Source: Pseudolabrys sp.
Lineage (GTDB): Bacteria > Pseudomonadota > Alphaproteobacteria > Rhizobiales > Xanthobacteraceae
Length of the DNA: 39,112 nt
Assembly (NCBI GenBank): GCA_025451355.1
Contig: JANWKN010000033.1
Location: 1-39,112 of the forward strand
Direction: 5' to 3'
Within the stretch, counting starts at the first letter, position 1. Every line of letters begins with the position of its first letter. Both the position numbers and the translations under genes were made by a program. The notes under the pieces are model-generated. The model was given only the letters and a program-made list of their open reading frames with translations, was not told the origin of the DNA and did no database searches. Positions 1 through 8,271 of the stretch are shown piece by piece.

Positions 1-3
1 CGC

Positions 4-240
4 CTATTTCTTCTCGTCGCTCTTGAGAAAGCCCGAAAACTTCTTCTGGAAGCGCGACACGCGGCCGCCGCGGTCGACGAGCTGCTGCTGACCGCCGGTC
101 CAGGCCGGATGTGACTTCGGGTCGATGTCGAGATGCAGAACGTCACCCTCTTTGCCCCAGGTGGAGCGGGTGGTGAATTCGCTGCCGTCGGTCATCACCA
201 CTTTGATGGCGTGGTAGCCGGGATGGATATCTTGTTTCAT
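4..240 (-). CDS. rpmE: 50S ribosomal protein L31, zinc-free type
   Basis: Structural protein of the large ribosomal subunit, located at the central protuberance and bridging the two subunits. The 78-residue product starts [10 protein letters not shown] and carries the typical core STWGKEGD, then [10 protein letters not shown] and [15 protein letters not shown]. The four cysteines that bind zinc in the C+ form of L31 are absent, which is the form usual in alphaproteobacteria. An in-frame GTG at 357 would add 39 residues unlike L31, so I chose the ATG at 240; a good promoter ends about 45 bases upstream of it. The gene is divergent from the ABC exporter. Identification is secure. Confidence 0.96.
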   Translation of the reverse strand: MKQDIHPGYHAIKVVMTDGSEFTTRSTWGKEGDVLHLDIDPKSHPAWTGGQQQLVDRGGRVSRFQKKFSGFLKSDEKK

Positions 241-291
241 CGTCAGTTTCCGGGCGCGCAGGCGCGCCAAATGAGGGCTGAATTTGGGGGC

Positions 292-320
292 TCTATACAG
301 CAGGCGGTCGCTGGCGGCAA
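292..320 (-). promoter_or_regulatory. Probable sigma-70-type promoter of rpmE
   Basis: On the minus strand TTGCCG (315-320) is followed after exactly 17 bases by TATAGA (292-297). Transcription would start near 285 and give a leader of about 45 bases before the rpmE ATG at 240. This is sequence pattern only. Confidence 0.5.
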
Positions 321-330
321 GCCGTGGCAA

Positions 331-360
331 TTGACCGCCGTCATCCTTGCGGGGCATTAA
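331..360 (+). promoter_or_regulatory. Possible promoter of the ABC exporter gene
   Basis: TTGACC (331-336) and CATTAA (355-360) are separated by 18 bases on the plus strand, 35 bases before the ATG at 396. The -10 is a weak match. It would lie almost back to back with the rpmE promoter. Confidence 0.3.
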
Positions 361-395
361 GACTGCGCAAGATTAACGTCAAACACAGGATTTGT

Positions 396-2210
396 ATGGG
401 TTTTTCCAGCGACGGACGGGGGCTCGATGATGCGGGCGCGCCGCGAGTGGGCGAGCAGCGCAAGTTGAAACTCAGACCGCTGAGACGGCTGGCGACCTAC
501 GTCGTGCGCTATCGCGGCCGTGCGCTTGCGGCGTTGATCGCGCTCGTCGTTGCAGCGCTCACCACGCTGATCGTGCCGGTAGCAGTCCGCCGCATGATCG
601 ATTTCGGTTTCTCCGACAAGGCGGTGCAACTGATCGACAGCTACTTTGCGGTGATGATCGGGGTCGTGGCCGTGCTCGCGATCTCGAGTGCTCTGCGCTA
701 CTACTTGGTCACGACCCTGGGCGAGCGCATCGTGGCCGATCTGCGATCCGATGTCTTCGCGCACCTCACTCAATTGTCGTCTGCATTCTTCGATACGGCC
801 CGTACTGGCGAAATCGTTTCGCGGCTGACCGCAGACACCACGCAGATCAAATCGGCCGTCGGCGCTTCAATATCGATCGCATTGCGCAACCTGCTGCTTT
901 TCTTCGGGGGCGCGGCCATGATGGTGGTCACCAGCCCGCGTTTGTCCTTGTTCGTACTCGGAGCGATACCGATCATCGTGCTTCCGCTCGTCGGTTTTGG
1001 ACGAGCCGTGCGCAGACGCGGGCGCGCCGCGCAAGATACGCTCGCCGAGGCATCGGGCTATGCCGACGAGCTCATCGGCGCCGTTCGCACGCTGCAGGCC
1101 TTCACGAACGAGAAGCTCGCGCAGTCGCGGTTCTCCGCCGCGGTCGAGCGCGCTTTTGCGGCAGCACGCGATGCCACAAAAGCGCGGGGTATACTCACGG
1201 CCGTCGTGATCTTTCTGGTCTTTGCCAGCATCGTGGTTGTCCTGTGGGTCGGTGCGCAAGACGTGCTCGCTGGCCACATCACGCCGGGGCGTCTCAGTCA
1301 GTTCGTCCTCTACGCGGTCTTCGCGGCTGGAGGCCTCAGCGAGTTGAGCCAGGTCTGGGGAGAGATCGCGCAGGCATCTGGTGCCGCGGAACGCCTTTTC
1401 GAAATTCTGGATGTCGAGCCGCAGATCAAGGTGCTAGCGCGTCCGGTTACTCTGCCAACTCCGGCACGCGGCGAGATCGAATTTCGTGACGTAAGTTTCG
1501 AATATCCCGGGCGTCCCAACGCGACCGTGCTCAATCATGTTTCGTTTCGCGTTGCGCCCGGAGAAAAGCTCGCTTTGGTTGGTCCGTCGGGCGCCGGCAA
1601 GAGCACGGTCTTTCAACTGATCCAGCGGTTTTATGATCCTGTCGCCGGAATTGTCAGCTTCGACGGCATTCGTGTTACCGATGTCGATCCGGCGGCGCTG
1701 CGCTCGCGCATTGCTTTGGTACCACAGGATGCGGTGGTCTTTGGCACCAGCGTACGGGAGAACATCCGGTTCGGCCGGCCCGCCGCTACCGATGCGGAGA
1801 TCGAGAAAGCGGCCGAGGCTGCGAACGTGTCTGACTTTATTCGTCGGCTGCCTGACGGCTACGAGACCCAGGTCGGCGAGCGCGGCGTTACGTTATCCGG
1901 CGGACAGCGTCAGCGCATCGCCATCGCGCGTGCCATATTGCGTGAAGCTCCACTTTTGTTGCTCGACGAGGCAACCTCATCACTCGATGCCGAAAGCGAA
2001 ACCCTCGTCCAGCAGGCACTCAAGGGACTGATGCGCAATCGCACCAGTATCGTGATCGCGCACAGACTCGCCACCGTCCAAAACTGTGATCGCATTCTGG
2101 TGATCGACCATGGCCGAATCGTCGAGGAGGGCACGCATGTCTCGCTTGCCTCTTCAGGCGGTCTCTACGCGCGGTTGGCAAAACTGCAGTTCGAGATGGC
2201 AGAGGCCTAA
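396..2210 (+). CDS. MsbA-related ABC exporter (fused permease and ATPase)
   Basis: Half-size ABC exporter, working as a homodimer in the inner membrane; substrate cannot be read from the sequence (lipids, glycolipids or drugs are typical of the family). The roughly 604-residue protein has an N-terminal six-helix transmembrane domain (about residues 40-320) and a C-terminal nucleotide-binding domain: Walker A GPSGAGKST at about 396-404, Q-loop VPQDAVVFG, signature LSGGQRQRIAIARA at about 500, Walker B LLLLDEATSSLD with catalytic Glu near 525, and H-loop VIAHRL. It resembles the alphaproteobacterial MsbA_rel subgroup rather than true MsbA. The ATG at 396 is preceded by CAGGA at a good distance, so the upstream GTG at 324 is rejected. 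Its stop overlaps the end of the convergent GNAT gene. Confidence 0.9.
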   Translation: MGFSSDGRGLDDAGAPRVGEQRKLKLRPLRRLATYVVRYRGRALAALIALVVAALTTLIVPVAVRRMIDFGFSDKAVQLIDSYFAVMIGVVAVLAISSALRYYLVTTLGERIVADLRSDVFAHLTQLSSAFFDTARTGEIVSRLTADTTQIKSAVGASISIALRNLLLFFGGAAMMVVTSPRLSLFVLGAIPIIVLPLVGFGRAVRRRGRAAQDTLAEASGYADELIGAVRTLQAFTNEKLAQSRFSAAVERAFAAARDATKARGILTAVVIFLVFASIVVVLWVGAQDVLAGHITPGRLSQFVLYAVFAAGGLSELSQVWGEIAQASGAAERLFEILDVEPQIKVLARPVTLPTPARGEIEFRDVSFEYPGRPNATVLNHVSFRVAPGEKLALVGPSGAGKSTVFQLIQRFYDPVAGIVSFDGIRVTDVDPAALRSRIALVPQDAVVFGTSVRENIRFGRPAATDAEIEKAAEAANVSDFIRRLPDGYETQVGERGVTLSGGQRQRIAIARAILREAPLLLLDEATSSLDAESETLVQQALKGLMRNRTSIVIAHRLATVQNCDRILVIDHGRIVEEGTHVSLASSGGLYARLAKLQFEMAEA

Positions 2211-2656
2211 GGGCGCCACGCCATTCTGTCGACCGCAATCCCCGATACGGGGTTCTTGTCGTCGCCGACGTAAACAAAGCCATGCTTGCCGTAAAAACCG
2301 ATGGCGCGAAAATTGTCTTTGTTGACGAGCAGATCGAGCCCTGTCGGCGACAGGCGTTTGGCTTCATCGAGCAGGATGAGTGCGACATTTGAACCCCAGT
2401 GTTCGGGCGCGACCACGATCTGATCGAGATACATGGTCTTCGGATCAACGGTGACGAATCCGACAAGCGCCTCGCCTTGTTCCGCGAGGATGATCCGCGC
2501 GGTCGCCACCAGTTCGTTACGCCACCGCTCGCGCCACCATGCAACGCGCGCATTGAAGTCGAGATGCGGATAGTGTTTCGACCAGGTGCGCCGCCATAGC
2601 TCGATCGCGGCATCCTCGTCGGCGGTCACATAGGGGCGAAGGGTGACTTGAGGCAT
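2207..2656 (-). CDS. GNAT-family N-acetyltransferase
   Basis: Predicted acyl-CoA-dependent acetyltransferase of 149 residues; the acceptor is unknown. The fold pattern is visible: an N-terminal LRPYVTADEDAAIELWRRTW segment, beta strand GFVTVDPKTMYLDQIVVAPEHWG leading into the acetyl-CoA-binding loop and helix (GSNVALILLDEAKR), and a C-terminal NFRAIGFYGKHGFVYVG that is typical of motif B. The gene is convergent with the ABC exporter and the two share four bases at their stop codons. It has no obvious operon partner: the next minus-strand gene upstream is 108 bases away and unrelated. Confidence 0.85.
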   Translation of the reverse strand: MPQVTLRPYVTADEDAAIELWRRTWSKHYPHLDFNARVAWWRERWRNELVATARIILAEQGEALVGFVTVDPKTMYLDQIVVAPEHWGSNVALILLDEAKRLSPTGLDLLVNKDNFRAIGFYGKHGFVYVGDDKNPVSGIAVDRMAWRP

Positions 2657-2764
2657 CAGCGGCGCATTATTTACGAGCCGGACGAATCCCGGCCACCTGT
2701 GTCCTGGCTTGTAAGTGTATCAAAGACGTCGGTGCCGGGCACATGGCCGGCCCGCAGGTAGGAG

Positions 2765-3796
2765 CTATCGCTCGGTCAGCTTGAATTCGATGCGGCGATT
2801 ACGCTGATAGGCCTCTTCGGTTTTGCCAAGGTCGATCGGCTGAAATTCACCAAAACCGGCGGCAACCAGGCGCTGTGGGGAGACCCCCTTGGAGATGAGA
2901 TATTGCACCACGGCGATGGCGCGCGCGGAGGACAGATCCCAGTTCGATTTGAATGCCCCGCCGAGGGAGAGCTGCCGCACGTCGGTATGGCCGTCGACGC
3001 GGAGGACCCAGGCAAGATCGGGCGGAATCTGCTTTTCTAATTCCACCAGCGCGCCGGCGACCTTGTCGAGCTCGACCCGGCCCTCGGGCTTCAGGTCGGC
3101 TCTTGCGGTGTCGAAAAACACCTCGGATTGCAGCACGAACCGGTCGCCCACGATGCGGACGTCCGCGCGATTGCCAAGAATTTCACGCAGCTTCCCGAAA
3201 AAATCCGAGCGATAGCGTTTGAGCTCATTGACGCGCTCGGCCAGCGCGAGATTGAGCCTCTGGCCAAGCTCGGTGATGCGTGCCTGGGATTCCTTGTCTT
3301 TCTTTTCGGAGGCGTCGAGCGTCTGTTCGATCGCAGCAAGCTGGCGGCGCAAGGCGGCGATCTGCTGGTTGAGCACCTCAACCTGCGCCAGCGCACGCGC
3401 CGATATCTTCTTTTCACTTTCGATCTGGCCCGCGAGTTCCGACACCTTGCCCTGGGCGGCTGCGACGCCGGCGCCTGCACTGTCGGCGGCGCTCTTTAGC
3501 CGGTCGCGCTCGCTTTCGGCGACGGCGAGCGTGGCGCGCAATTGCGCGAGCTGATCTTCAACGCCGGCCTTGCTCGACTTCTCCAGACCCAGCAATTCGG
3601 TGAGCTGGGCGATCTGCGCATTCAGGCGATTGAGGGCGGTGTCTTTTCCCGCCACCTCCTGCTGGAGATAGAATTGAACGACCACGAACACGGTCAGCAG
3701 GAATATGATGCCGAGGATCAGCGTCGACAGTGCGTCGACGAAACCCGGCCAGTAATTCATGCCGCTTTCGCCGCGGCGAGCTCGTGCCAACGTCAT
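2765..3796 (-). CDS. MotB/OmpA-like peptidoglycan-binding membrane protein
   Basis: Stator-like protein of 343 residues. A single transmembrane helix (about 19-45, YWPGFVDALSTLILGI onward) carries an Asp at 21, placed like the proton-binding Asp of MotB, ExbD and ZorB. A long coiled coil follows (about 48-195), then an OmpA-type peptidoglycan-binding domain (about 215-343) with GHTD at 269-272, SNWDLSSAR at 284-292 and QRNRRIEF at 331-338. It would anchor to the cell wall in the periplasm. It lies 8 bases downstream of the MotA/TolQ-like gene, so the two are almost certainly one operon and one complex. It is not flagellar MotB by context (no flagellar genes) and not TolR or Pal, which are elsewhere in the window. 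The function is unknown. Confidence 0.85.
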   Translation of the reverse strand: MTLARARRGESGMNYWPGFVDALSTLILGIIFLLTVFVVVQFYLQQEVAGKDTALNRLNAQIAQLTELLGLEKSSKAGVEDQLAQLRATLAVAESERDRLKSAADSAGAGVAAAQGKVSELAGQIESEKKISARALAQVEVLNQQIAALRRQLAAIEQTLDASEKKDKESQARITELGQRLNLALAERVNELKRYRSDFFGKLREILGNRADVRIVGDRFVLQSEVFFDTARADLKPEGRVELDKVAGALVELEKQIPPDLAWVLRVDGHTDVRQLSLGGAFKSNWDLSSARAIAVVQYLISKGVSPQRLVAAGFGEFQPIDLGKTEEAYQRNRRIEFKLTER

Positions 3797-3804
3797 AATT
3801 CAGC

Positions 3805-4782
3805 TCAACGGTTAGCGTGCTCGCGCACCATGACCTCCAGGAGCTTCTTGATCTCGCGCTGCTGCGCAGCCTGCGAGTCGACCCAGTCGCGGATCATCTG
3901 TTGCTCGGTACGCATATGGTGCACAAGCCCCTGGATCGCCTCGGCAAGATTGGCCATCGCGGTTGAAGCAGACTTCCCGGCCTCGACCTGGTCGACCGCA
4001 CCGCGCAACCGCTCGATTGCGGAACGAACTTCGCCCGTCACGCCGGTGGCGAGTGCTGGTTCGGGGCCCTGATCGTAGACGGTGGTGGACAACCAATCCT
4101 CAAGTTCCGTGTAGAAGCGGTTCTGCGCCTGGCTCGATTGCAGGTCGAGGAAACCGAGCACCAGCGAGCCGGCCAGGCCGAACAGCGATGAGGAGAACGA
4201 AATACCCATGCCCGACAATGGCGCGGCGAGGCCCTCGCGCAGCGAATCGAACATGGACCCGGCGTCGCCGCCTGCCTTGAGGCCCTGAATGACGCCACCG
4301 ACAGAACTGACCGTTTCGATCAGGCCCCAGAACGTGCCAAGCAGGCCGAGAAAAACAAGCAGGCCCGTCATGTAGCGCGAAATATCGCGCGCCTCGTCGA
4401 GGCGAGTTGCGATTGAATCGAGGATTCCGCGCATCAATTGCGGGGACATGGCCATCCGCCCGACACGACTGCCAAGGATTGAGGCCATCGGCGCCAAAAG
4501 GACCGGCGCTCTGTCGACTGCGAGTCCGGGATCGGCAAGACGGAAATTATTGACCCACGCGATTTCCGGATAAAGGCGCAGAACCTGACGGAACGACAGA
4601 ATGATGCCGATCGCCCCAACGCCAAGGATAAGCGCGTTCAGACCCGGATTGGCCATGAATGCCGTCTGGATCTGCTTGTACAGCACAAAGCCGAGCAGTC
4701 CGACCAGGATGACGAATACAAGCATCCTGAGCAGAAAGATGCGCGGAGACGACAGCTTGAGAGGATCGAGTTCTTTGGCCAT
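3805..4782 (-). CDS. MotA/TolQ/ExbB-like proton-channel protein
   Basis: Inner-membrane protein of 325 residues with four hydrophobic segments (about 16-36, 48-65, 137-160, 186-212). The last two have the small-residue-rich look of MotA/TolQ/ExbB channels (FLGLLGTFWGLIETV and PLSGMGISFSSSLFGLAGS). A charged, probably helical cytoplasmic tail covers about 245-325. The family conducts protons together with a single-helix partner holding an essential Asp; that partner is the next gene, 8 bases downstream. The tail is longer than in TolQ or ExbB. The true tolQ is at 26.4 kb, so this is a separate system. The ATG at 4782 follows a 131-base intergenic stretch in which I see no convincing promoter. 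Confidence 0.85.
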   Translation of the reverse strand: MAKELDPLKLSSPRIFLLRMLVFVILVGLLGFVLYKQIQTAFMANPGLNALILGVGAIGIILSFRQVLRLYPEIAWVNNFRLADPGLAVDRAPVLLAPMASILGSRVGRMAMSPQLMRGILDSIATRLDEARDISRYMTGLLVFLGLLGTFWGLIETVSSVGGVIQGLKAGGDAGSMFDSLREGLAAPLSGMGISFSSSLFGLAGSLVLGFLDLQSSQAQNRFYTELEDWLSTTVYDQGPEPALATGVTGEVRSAIERLRGAVDQVEAGKSASTAMANLAEAIQGLVHHMRTEQQMIRDWVDSQAAQQREIKKLLEVMVREHANR

Positions 4783-4913
4783 GAGTTTAGAAATACGTCG
4801 ACGCAGCCCTGTCGAACACTATGGCACAGACCCGTGACAGGGAAAAAGCAGTTGTCGTGGTGGAACTATACGACCGCATTAAGCCACTGATTGAGTTGAA
4901 ATTGCGGTAGCCG

Positions 4914-5711
4914 TCAGTTTTTGCCGGCCTTTTTCAACACGCTCACCAATTCTTTTTGAATGGTCTCATTCCCGGCAACGATGTGCCCCTTGCCGAAAAT
5001 ATCGTCACCGCCGTCACAATCGGTTGCGAAGCCGCCGGCCTCGCGTACCAGGATCACCCCGGCCGCCACGTCCCACGAATTGACGTCGCGCTCCCAATAG
5101 CCATCGAGCCTTCCAGCCGCGACCCACGCCAGATCAAGGGCTGCCGCGCCAAAACGGCGCAGCCCGGCCACATGATCCTGCATTGCGCCTGTTTCTTTCC
5201 GCGACAGCGCGATATCGCCCCGGCCCTGATGCGGCAGCCCGCAGGCGATGACGGCATCGGCAAGGCGCTTTCGCGCGGCAACCCGGATGCGCTGGTCGTT
5301 GAGGAATGCACCTTTGCCGCGCTCGGCGATAAACATTTCGTCGTTCGCAGGATTGTAGATCAGTCCCGCGATCACGGTTGACTCCCGTTCGAGCGCAATC
5401 GAGATGGCGAATTGGGGAATACCGTGCAGAAAATTGGTGGTGCCATCGAGCGGATCGACGATCCAGGTGTGGGTCTTGTCGGAGCCTTCTCGGCGGCCGC
5501 CTTCTTCGCCGAGGAAACTATAGCCCGGTCTGGCCTTCATCAATTCGGCGTGCAGCGTCTCCTCGGCGCGGCGGTCTGCGGCCGATACGAAATTCCCCGG
5601 GCCCTTCAAAGAGACCTGCAGTTTTTCCAGCTCGCCGAAGTCGCGTTTGAGGGCCCGCGCGGCTTTGCGCGCGGCGGCGATCATGACATTGAGCAGAGCG
5701 GAATGTTGCAT
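4914..5711 (-). CDS. Inositol monophosphatase family protein
   Basis: Mg2+-dependent phosphatase of 265 residues. The metal-binding residues of the family are present: GEE at 68-70, DPLDGTTNF at 86-94 and WDVAAG near residue 210. Members include SuhB, histidinol-phosphatase and CysQ; the sequence does not tell which, so no symbol is given. The open frame continues upstream to 6284, but that extension lies antiparallel in frame over the Sel1 gene and has biased composition, so I use the ATG at 5711 (MQHSALLNVM). It is 34 bases downstream of the Sel1-repeat gene and probably in the same transcript. Confidence 0.9.
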   Translation of the reverse strand: MQHSALLNVMIAAARKAARALKRDFGELEKLQVSLKGPGNFVSAADRRAEETLHAELMKARPGYSFLGEEGGRREGSDKTHTWIVDPLDGTTNFLHGIPQFAISIALERESTVIAGLIYNPANDEMFIAERGKGAFLNDQRIRVAARKRLADAVIACGLPHQGRGDIALSRKETGAMQDHVAGLRRFGAAALDLAWVAAGRLDGYWERDVNSWDVAAGVILVREAGGFATDCDGGDDIFGKGHIVAGNETIQKELVSVLKKAGKN

Positions 5712-5745
5712 GGCGCGTGCGGTCTGCCTGTGATGGCACGCGTCG

Positions 5746-6729
5746 TCAAGGGCGGGCAGGTGCGGTGGTCGACAGCCATTTCTTTGCACCCTTGTCGGCG
5801 GCCTCGCGCACTTCCGGTTTTTGCTTGCCGGCGAACACGTCGAGATCCGGGTCGCTCGCGCCGCCGGCCTTCGCAACCATGTGCCATTTGACGGCTTCTG
5901 TTGCGTCCGCGGGCATGCCGCGACCGGCCATGAGGATCCGTGCAAGGCGATTTTGTGCAATCGGGCTGCCGAGGTGCGCTGCTTTAAGGAATAGTTGCGC
6001 CGCCATCGCTTCGTCCTTCGGGGTACCGTCCCCGTTGAATTGCGCGATAGCGAACTCGACCATGGCGTCGAGATTGCCGGCGACGGAGGCCTGCTGCATG
6101 AGCCGCGTTGCTTTGGTCGAGTCCTTTGCGACGCCGCGGCCTTCTTTGTACATCGTCGCGAGCGCGTATTGCGCTTCCGAGTTGCCCGCTTCCGCGGCTT
6201 GCGCGAACAGTTCGCCAGCGCGTTTGAAATCCTGCGTAAACTGCTGGCCCTGCATATAGAGAAGGCCGAGATCATAGGCAGCACCGGCGTGGCCTAGTTT
6301 GGCGGCAGATTCGAGAAGTCGCGCCGCTTCCGACAAATCGCGAGCACCGGCGCGGCCCTGAAAATTGAACATGGCCAGCGCGAACATTGCGTCACGATTA
6401 CCCTTCGCAGCGGCGAGCTTGTACCATTGCGCCGCCTTCGCATCGTCGCGGCCCACACCCAGTCCTTGCGCGTAGATCTCTCCGAGCAATGTCATGGCGG
6501 TGGGGTCGCTCTGTTGAGCGAGTTTATTTGCTTCATTGAATGCAGTGATGTAGTGCCCGCGCTGGAAGGCACCGTAGGCGATGTCAACGTTGGGCTGACC
6601 GAAGGGCGCGCTGGCATTCTGGGTCGCCGGTGGCGGCGTGTTTTTGGTGACCTGTGCCTGCGTCGGCACGGCAATAGCAGCCAACGCAAGCGCACCAAGC
6701 TCAACGAGCGCGCGTGACTTTCCGCTCAT
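5746..6729 (-). CDS. Exported Sel1-repeat protein
   Basis: The 327-residue protein starts with a signal peptide (hydrophobic LVELGALALAAIAVP then TQAQ, probable cleavage near residue 25). Six or more Sel1-like repeats follow (about 50-300), with recurring pieces such as AMTLLGEIYAQGLGVGRDDAKAAQWYKLAA and AQYALATMYKEGRGVAKD. These alpha-solenoid repeats act as protein-binding scaffolds; in this family periplasmic or secreted roles are common. Its start codon overlaps the stop of the upstream ThiE-like gene by 4 bases, so translation is coupled. The specific partner is unknown. Confidence 0.88.
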   Translation of the reverse strand: MSGKSRALVELGALALAAIAVPTQAQVTKNTPPPATQNASAPFGQPNVDIAYGAFQRGHYITAFNEANKLAQQSDPTAMTLLGEIYAQGLGVGRDDAKAAQWYKLAAAKGNRDAMFALAMFNFQGRAGARDLSEAARLLESAAKLGHAGAAYDLGLLYMQGQQFTQDFKRAGELFAQAAEAGNSEAQYALATMYKEGRGVAKDSTKATRLMQQASVAGNLDAMVEFAIAQFNGDGTPKDEAMAAQLFLKAAHLGSPIAQNRLARILMAGRGMPADATEAVKWHMVAKAGGASDPDLDVFAGKQKPEVREAADKGAKKWLSTTAPARP

Positions 6730-7385
6730 TGTGTCGACTCCGCAACGCGCAGATATCGAGAGATCTCGCTGATGGTTGCAGCAATTTTGTCCGGATCACG
6801 CCAGAGAAAATCTCCCACCGCGATGAAGTCGGCCCCCGCTGTTACGAGCGGCGCGACGTCCTCAACGGATGCTGCATAGCCGACACACGGAATCTCGAAG
6901 ACTTCCGCCCACCAGGCGATGCGTTCCTCGATCGCCGCCAGCGCCGGACGTCCGCGTTCGACCGACGGCTCTCCGAACATCACGTAGTCTGCGCCTTGTT
7001 CAGCGGCGAGCATGGCATCGTGTCGGGTGATGAGCCCGCCGGCGCCGACAATGCGTTCGGGTTTGAGATCGCCGATCGCTTTTGTGAATGCCGAGAGGCC
7101 GGTCAGATGCGCGCCATCAGCACCGGCGCGCGCGACGAGATCGGGGCGACCGTCGAGGAGAAGCGCGGCATCCTTGCCTTGCACGGAAGTTGCCAGAGCT
7201 TTCGCACAATTGATCAGCGTGCGCTCATCGACCTTGGCGAGTTGCAGAAGCAGCGCCGCGACATCGCTGGCGTCAAGCGCGGCGGTCAATTGCCGAGTGA
7301 ACCCCGAAGGCTCCGCAAGTTGCGGCGTAACGAGATAAAGCCGCGGCGCCGGGCGCGGCGCCGCCTGTTTGGGTCGCGAGGTCAT
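6726..7385 (-). CDS. ThiE/TenI-family protein, divergent active site
   Basis: TIM-barrel protein of 219 residues with the thiamine-phosphate-synthase family pattern: RLYLVTP at 15-21, GADGAHLTG at 88-96, VGAGGLITRHDAMLAAEQGADYVMFG around 113-138, and a C-terminal GADFIAVGDFLWRDP. ThiE normally joins the thiazole and pyrimidine moieties of thiamine. Here the HLGQxD pyrophosphate signature is shortened to HLTG, the TxTK lysine segment after GADYVMFG is missing, and the GG(I) phosphate loop near the end is not recognisable. No thi genes are adjacent. It may be a paralogue with another role. It is coupled to the Sel1 gene by a 4-base overlap. Confidence 0.75.
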   Translation of the reverse strand: MTSRPKQAAPRPAPRLYLVTPQLAEPSGFTRQLTAALDASDVAALLLQLAKVDERTLINCAKALATSVQGKDAALLLDGRPDLVARAGADGAHLTGLSAFTKAIGDLKPERIVGAGGLITRHDAMLAAEQGADYVMFGEPSVERGRPALAAIEERIAWWAEVFEIPCVGYAASVEDVAPLVTAGADFIAVGDFLWRDPDKIAATISEISRYLRVAESTQ

Positions 7386-7462
7386 GGTCTTCGCATGCTA
7401 GCCCAATCCGGCAGAAAATTGACCGGGGCGAGCCACTTGGTCGCGGTGCCGTGGCGCAGAAC

Positions 7463-8092
7463 CTAGGGCATAGGCACAGGACCCATGTCCTTCGGCACCT
7501 TGTAACCCTTCTGAACCGCAGGGCGCACAGCGATGGTTTCGTACCAGCGTTTCACATTCGGATACTGCTTCAGGTCGATCGTCTGCCACTCGAAACGGGA
7601 TATCCAGGGCCAGATCGCGATGTCCGCAATGGAATATTGATCGGTGACGAACTCGCGACCTTCCAGCCGGGTGTTGAGTACTTTGTAGAGGCGGTGTCCT
7701 TCCTTGAGATAGCGCTCCTCGGCATAGGGCGCCTTGCCTTTGTTGTATTTCACGAAATGGTGCACCTGGCCGAGCATGGGACCGGGCCCGCCCATCTGCC
7801 ACATCAGCCACTCGATGACGCGATAGCGCTCTTCGCCCGATTTCGGCAGCAGCTTGCCGGTCTTGTCAGCGAGATAAACGAGGATCGCGCCGGACTCCAT
7901 GAGCGCAATGTTGGTGTCGCGGTCGACGATCGCGGGAATCCGGTTGTTGGGAGCGATCTTGAGAAAAGCGGGCGCGAACTGCTCGTCCTTGGAAATGTCG
8001 ATCGGATGCACGGTGTAGGGCAGGCCGAGTTCTTCAAGTGCAATAGACACCTTGCGGCCGTTGGGGGTCGTCCAGGTATAAAGATCGATCAC
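7463..8092 (-). CDS. YfcG-like (Nu-class) glutathione S-transferase
   Basis: Predicted glutathione-dependent disulfide reductase/transferase in the cytosol. The 209-residue protein has a thioredoxin-fold half (about 1-85) starting MIDLYTWTTPNGRKVSIALEE; the TPNGRKV loop, SPNN-like APNNRIPAIVD and ESGAILVYLA match E. coli YfcG and yeast Ure2p. The helical half contains QMGGPGPMLGQVHHF and YSIADIAIWPW. I chose a GTG start at 8092 because AAGGA lies 7 bases upstream and because the family starts here; the open frame runs further to 8275 without homologous content. The gene lies behind the fba terminator, so it should have its own promoter, which I could not identify. Confidence 0.88.
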   Translation of the reverse strand: MIDLYTWTTPNGRKVSIALEELGLPYTVHPIDISKDEQFAPAFLKIAPNNRIPAIVDRDTNIALMESGAILVYLADKTGKLLPKSGEERYRVIEWLMWQMGGPGPMLGQVHHFVKYNKGKAPYAEERYLKEGHRLYKVLNTRLEGREFVTDQYSIADIAIWPWISRFEWQTIDLKQYPNVKRWYETIAVRPAVQKGYKVPKDMGPVPMP

Positions 8093-8231
8093 GTTAGGGT
8101 CCTTACTTGGTACAAATCGAGGGGAACGTTGGGGTAGGGAAAGGCGTTGGCAGGAGGCTTCTACAGGAGCAGACCCAGCGGGGTCGACAAAGATTTGCAG
8201 TAGCAATTGCGCCGCACGCAACGGGATAAAC

Positions 8232-8263
8232 GCGAAAGGCCGTGTTACGACACGGCCTTTCGC
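8232..8263 (-). terminator. Perfect hairpin terminator after fba
   Basis: A 14-bp perfect inverted repeat (8232-8245 and 8250-8263) with a 4-base loop begins 8 bases after the fba stop codon. On the minus strand it is followed by GTTTAT, a weak U-tract, so it is probably a Rho-independent terminator ending the tkt-gap-pgk-fba transcript. Confidence 0.7.
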
Positions 8264-8271
8264 ATATTTCG

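Noticed and set aside
2765-4782. Zorya anti-phage system
   Set aside because: The ZorA/ZorB-like architecture is suggestive, but no zorC, zorD or zorE homologue lies in the window; neighbours are an IMPase and a GNAT gene.
5712-6284. N-terminal extension of the inositol monophosphatase frame
   Set aside because: Overlaps the Sel1 gene on the same strand in another frame and has biased Arg/Ser/Ala-rich text; family N-terminus starts at 5711.
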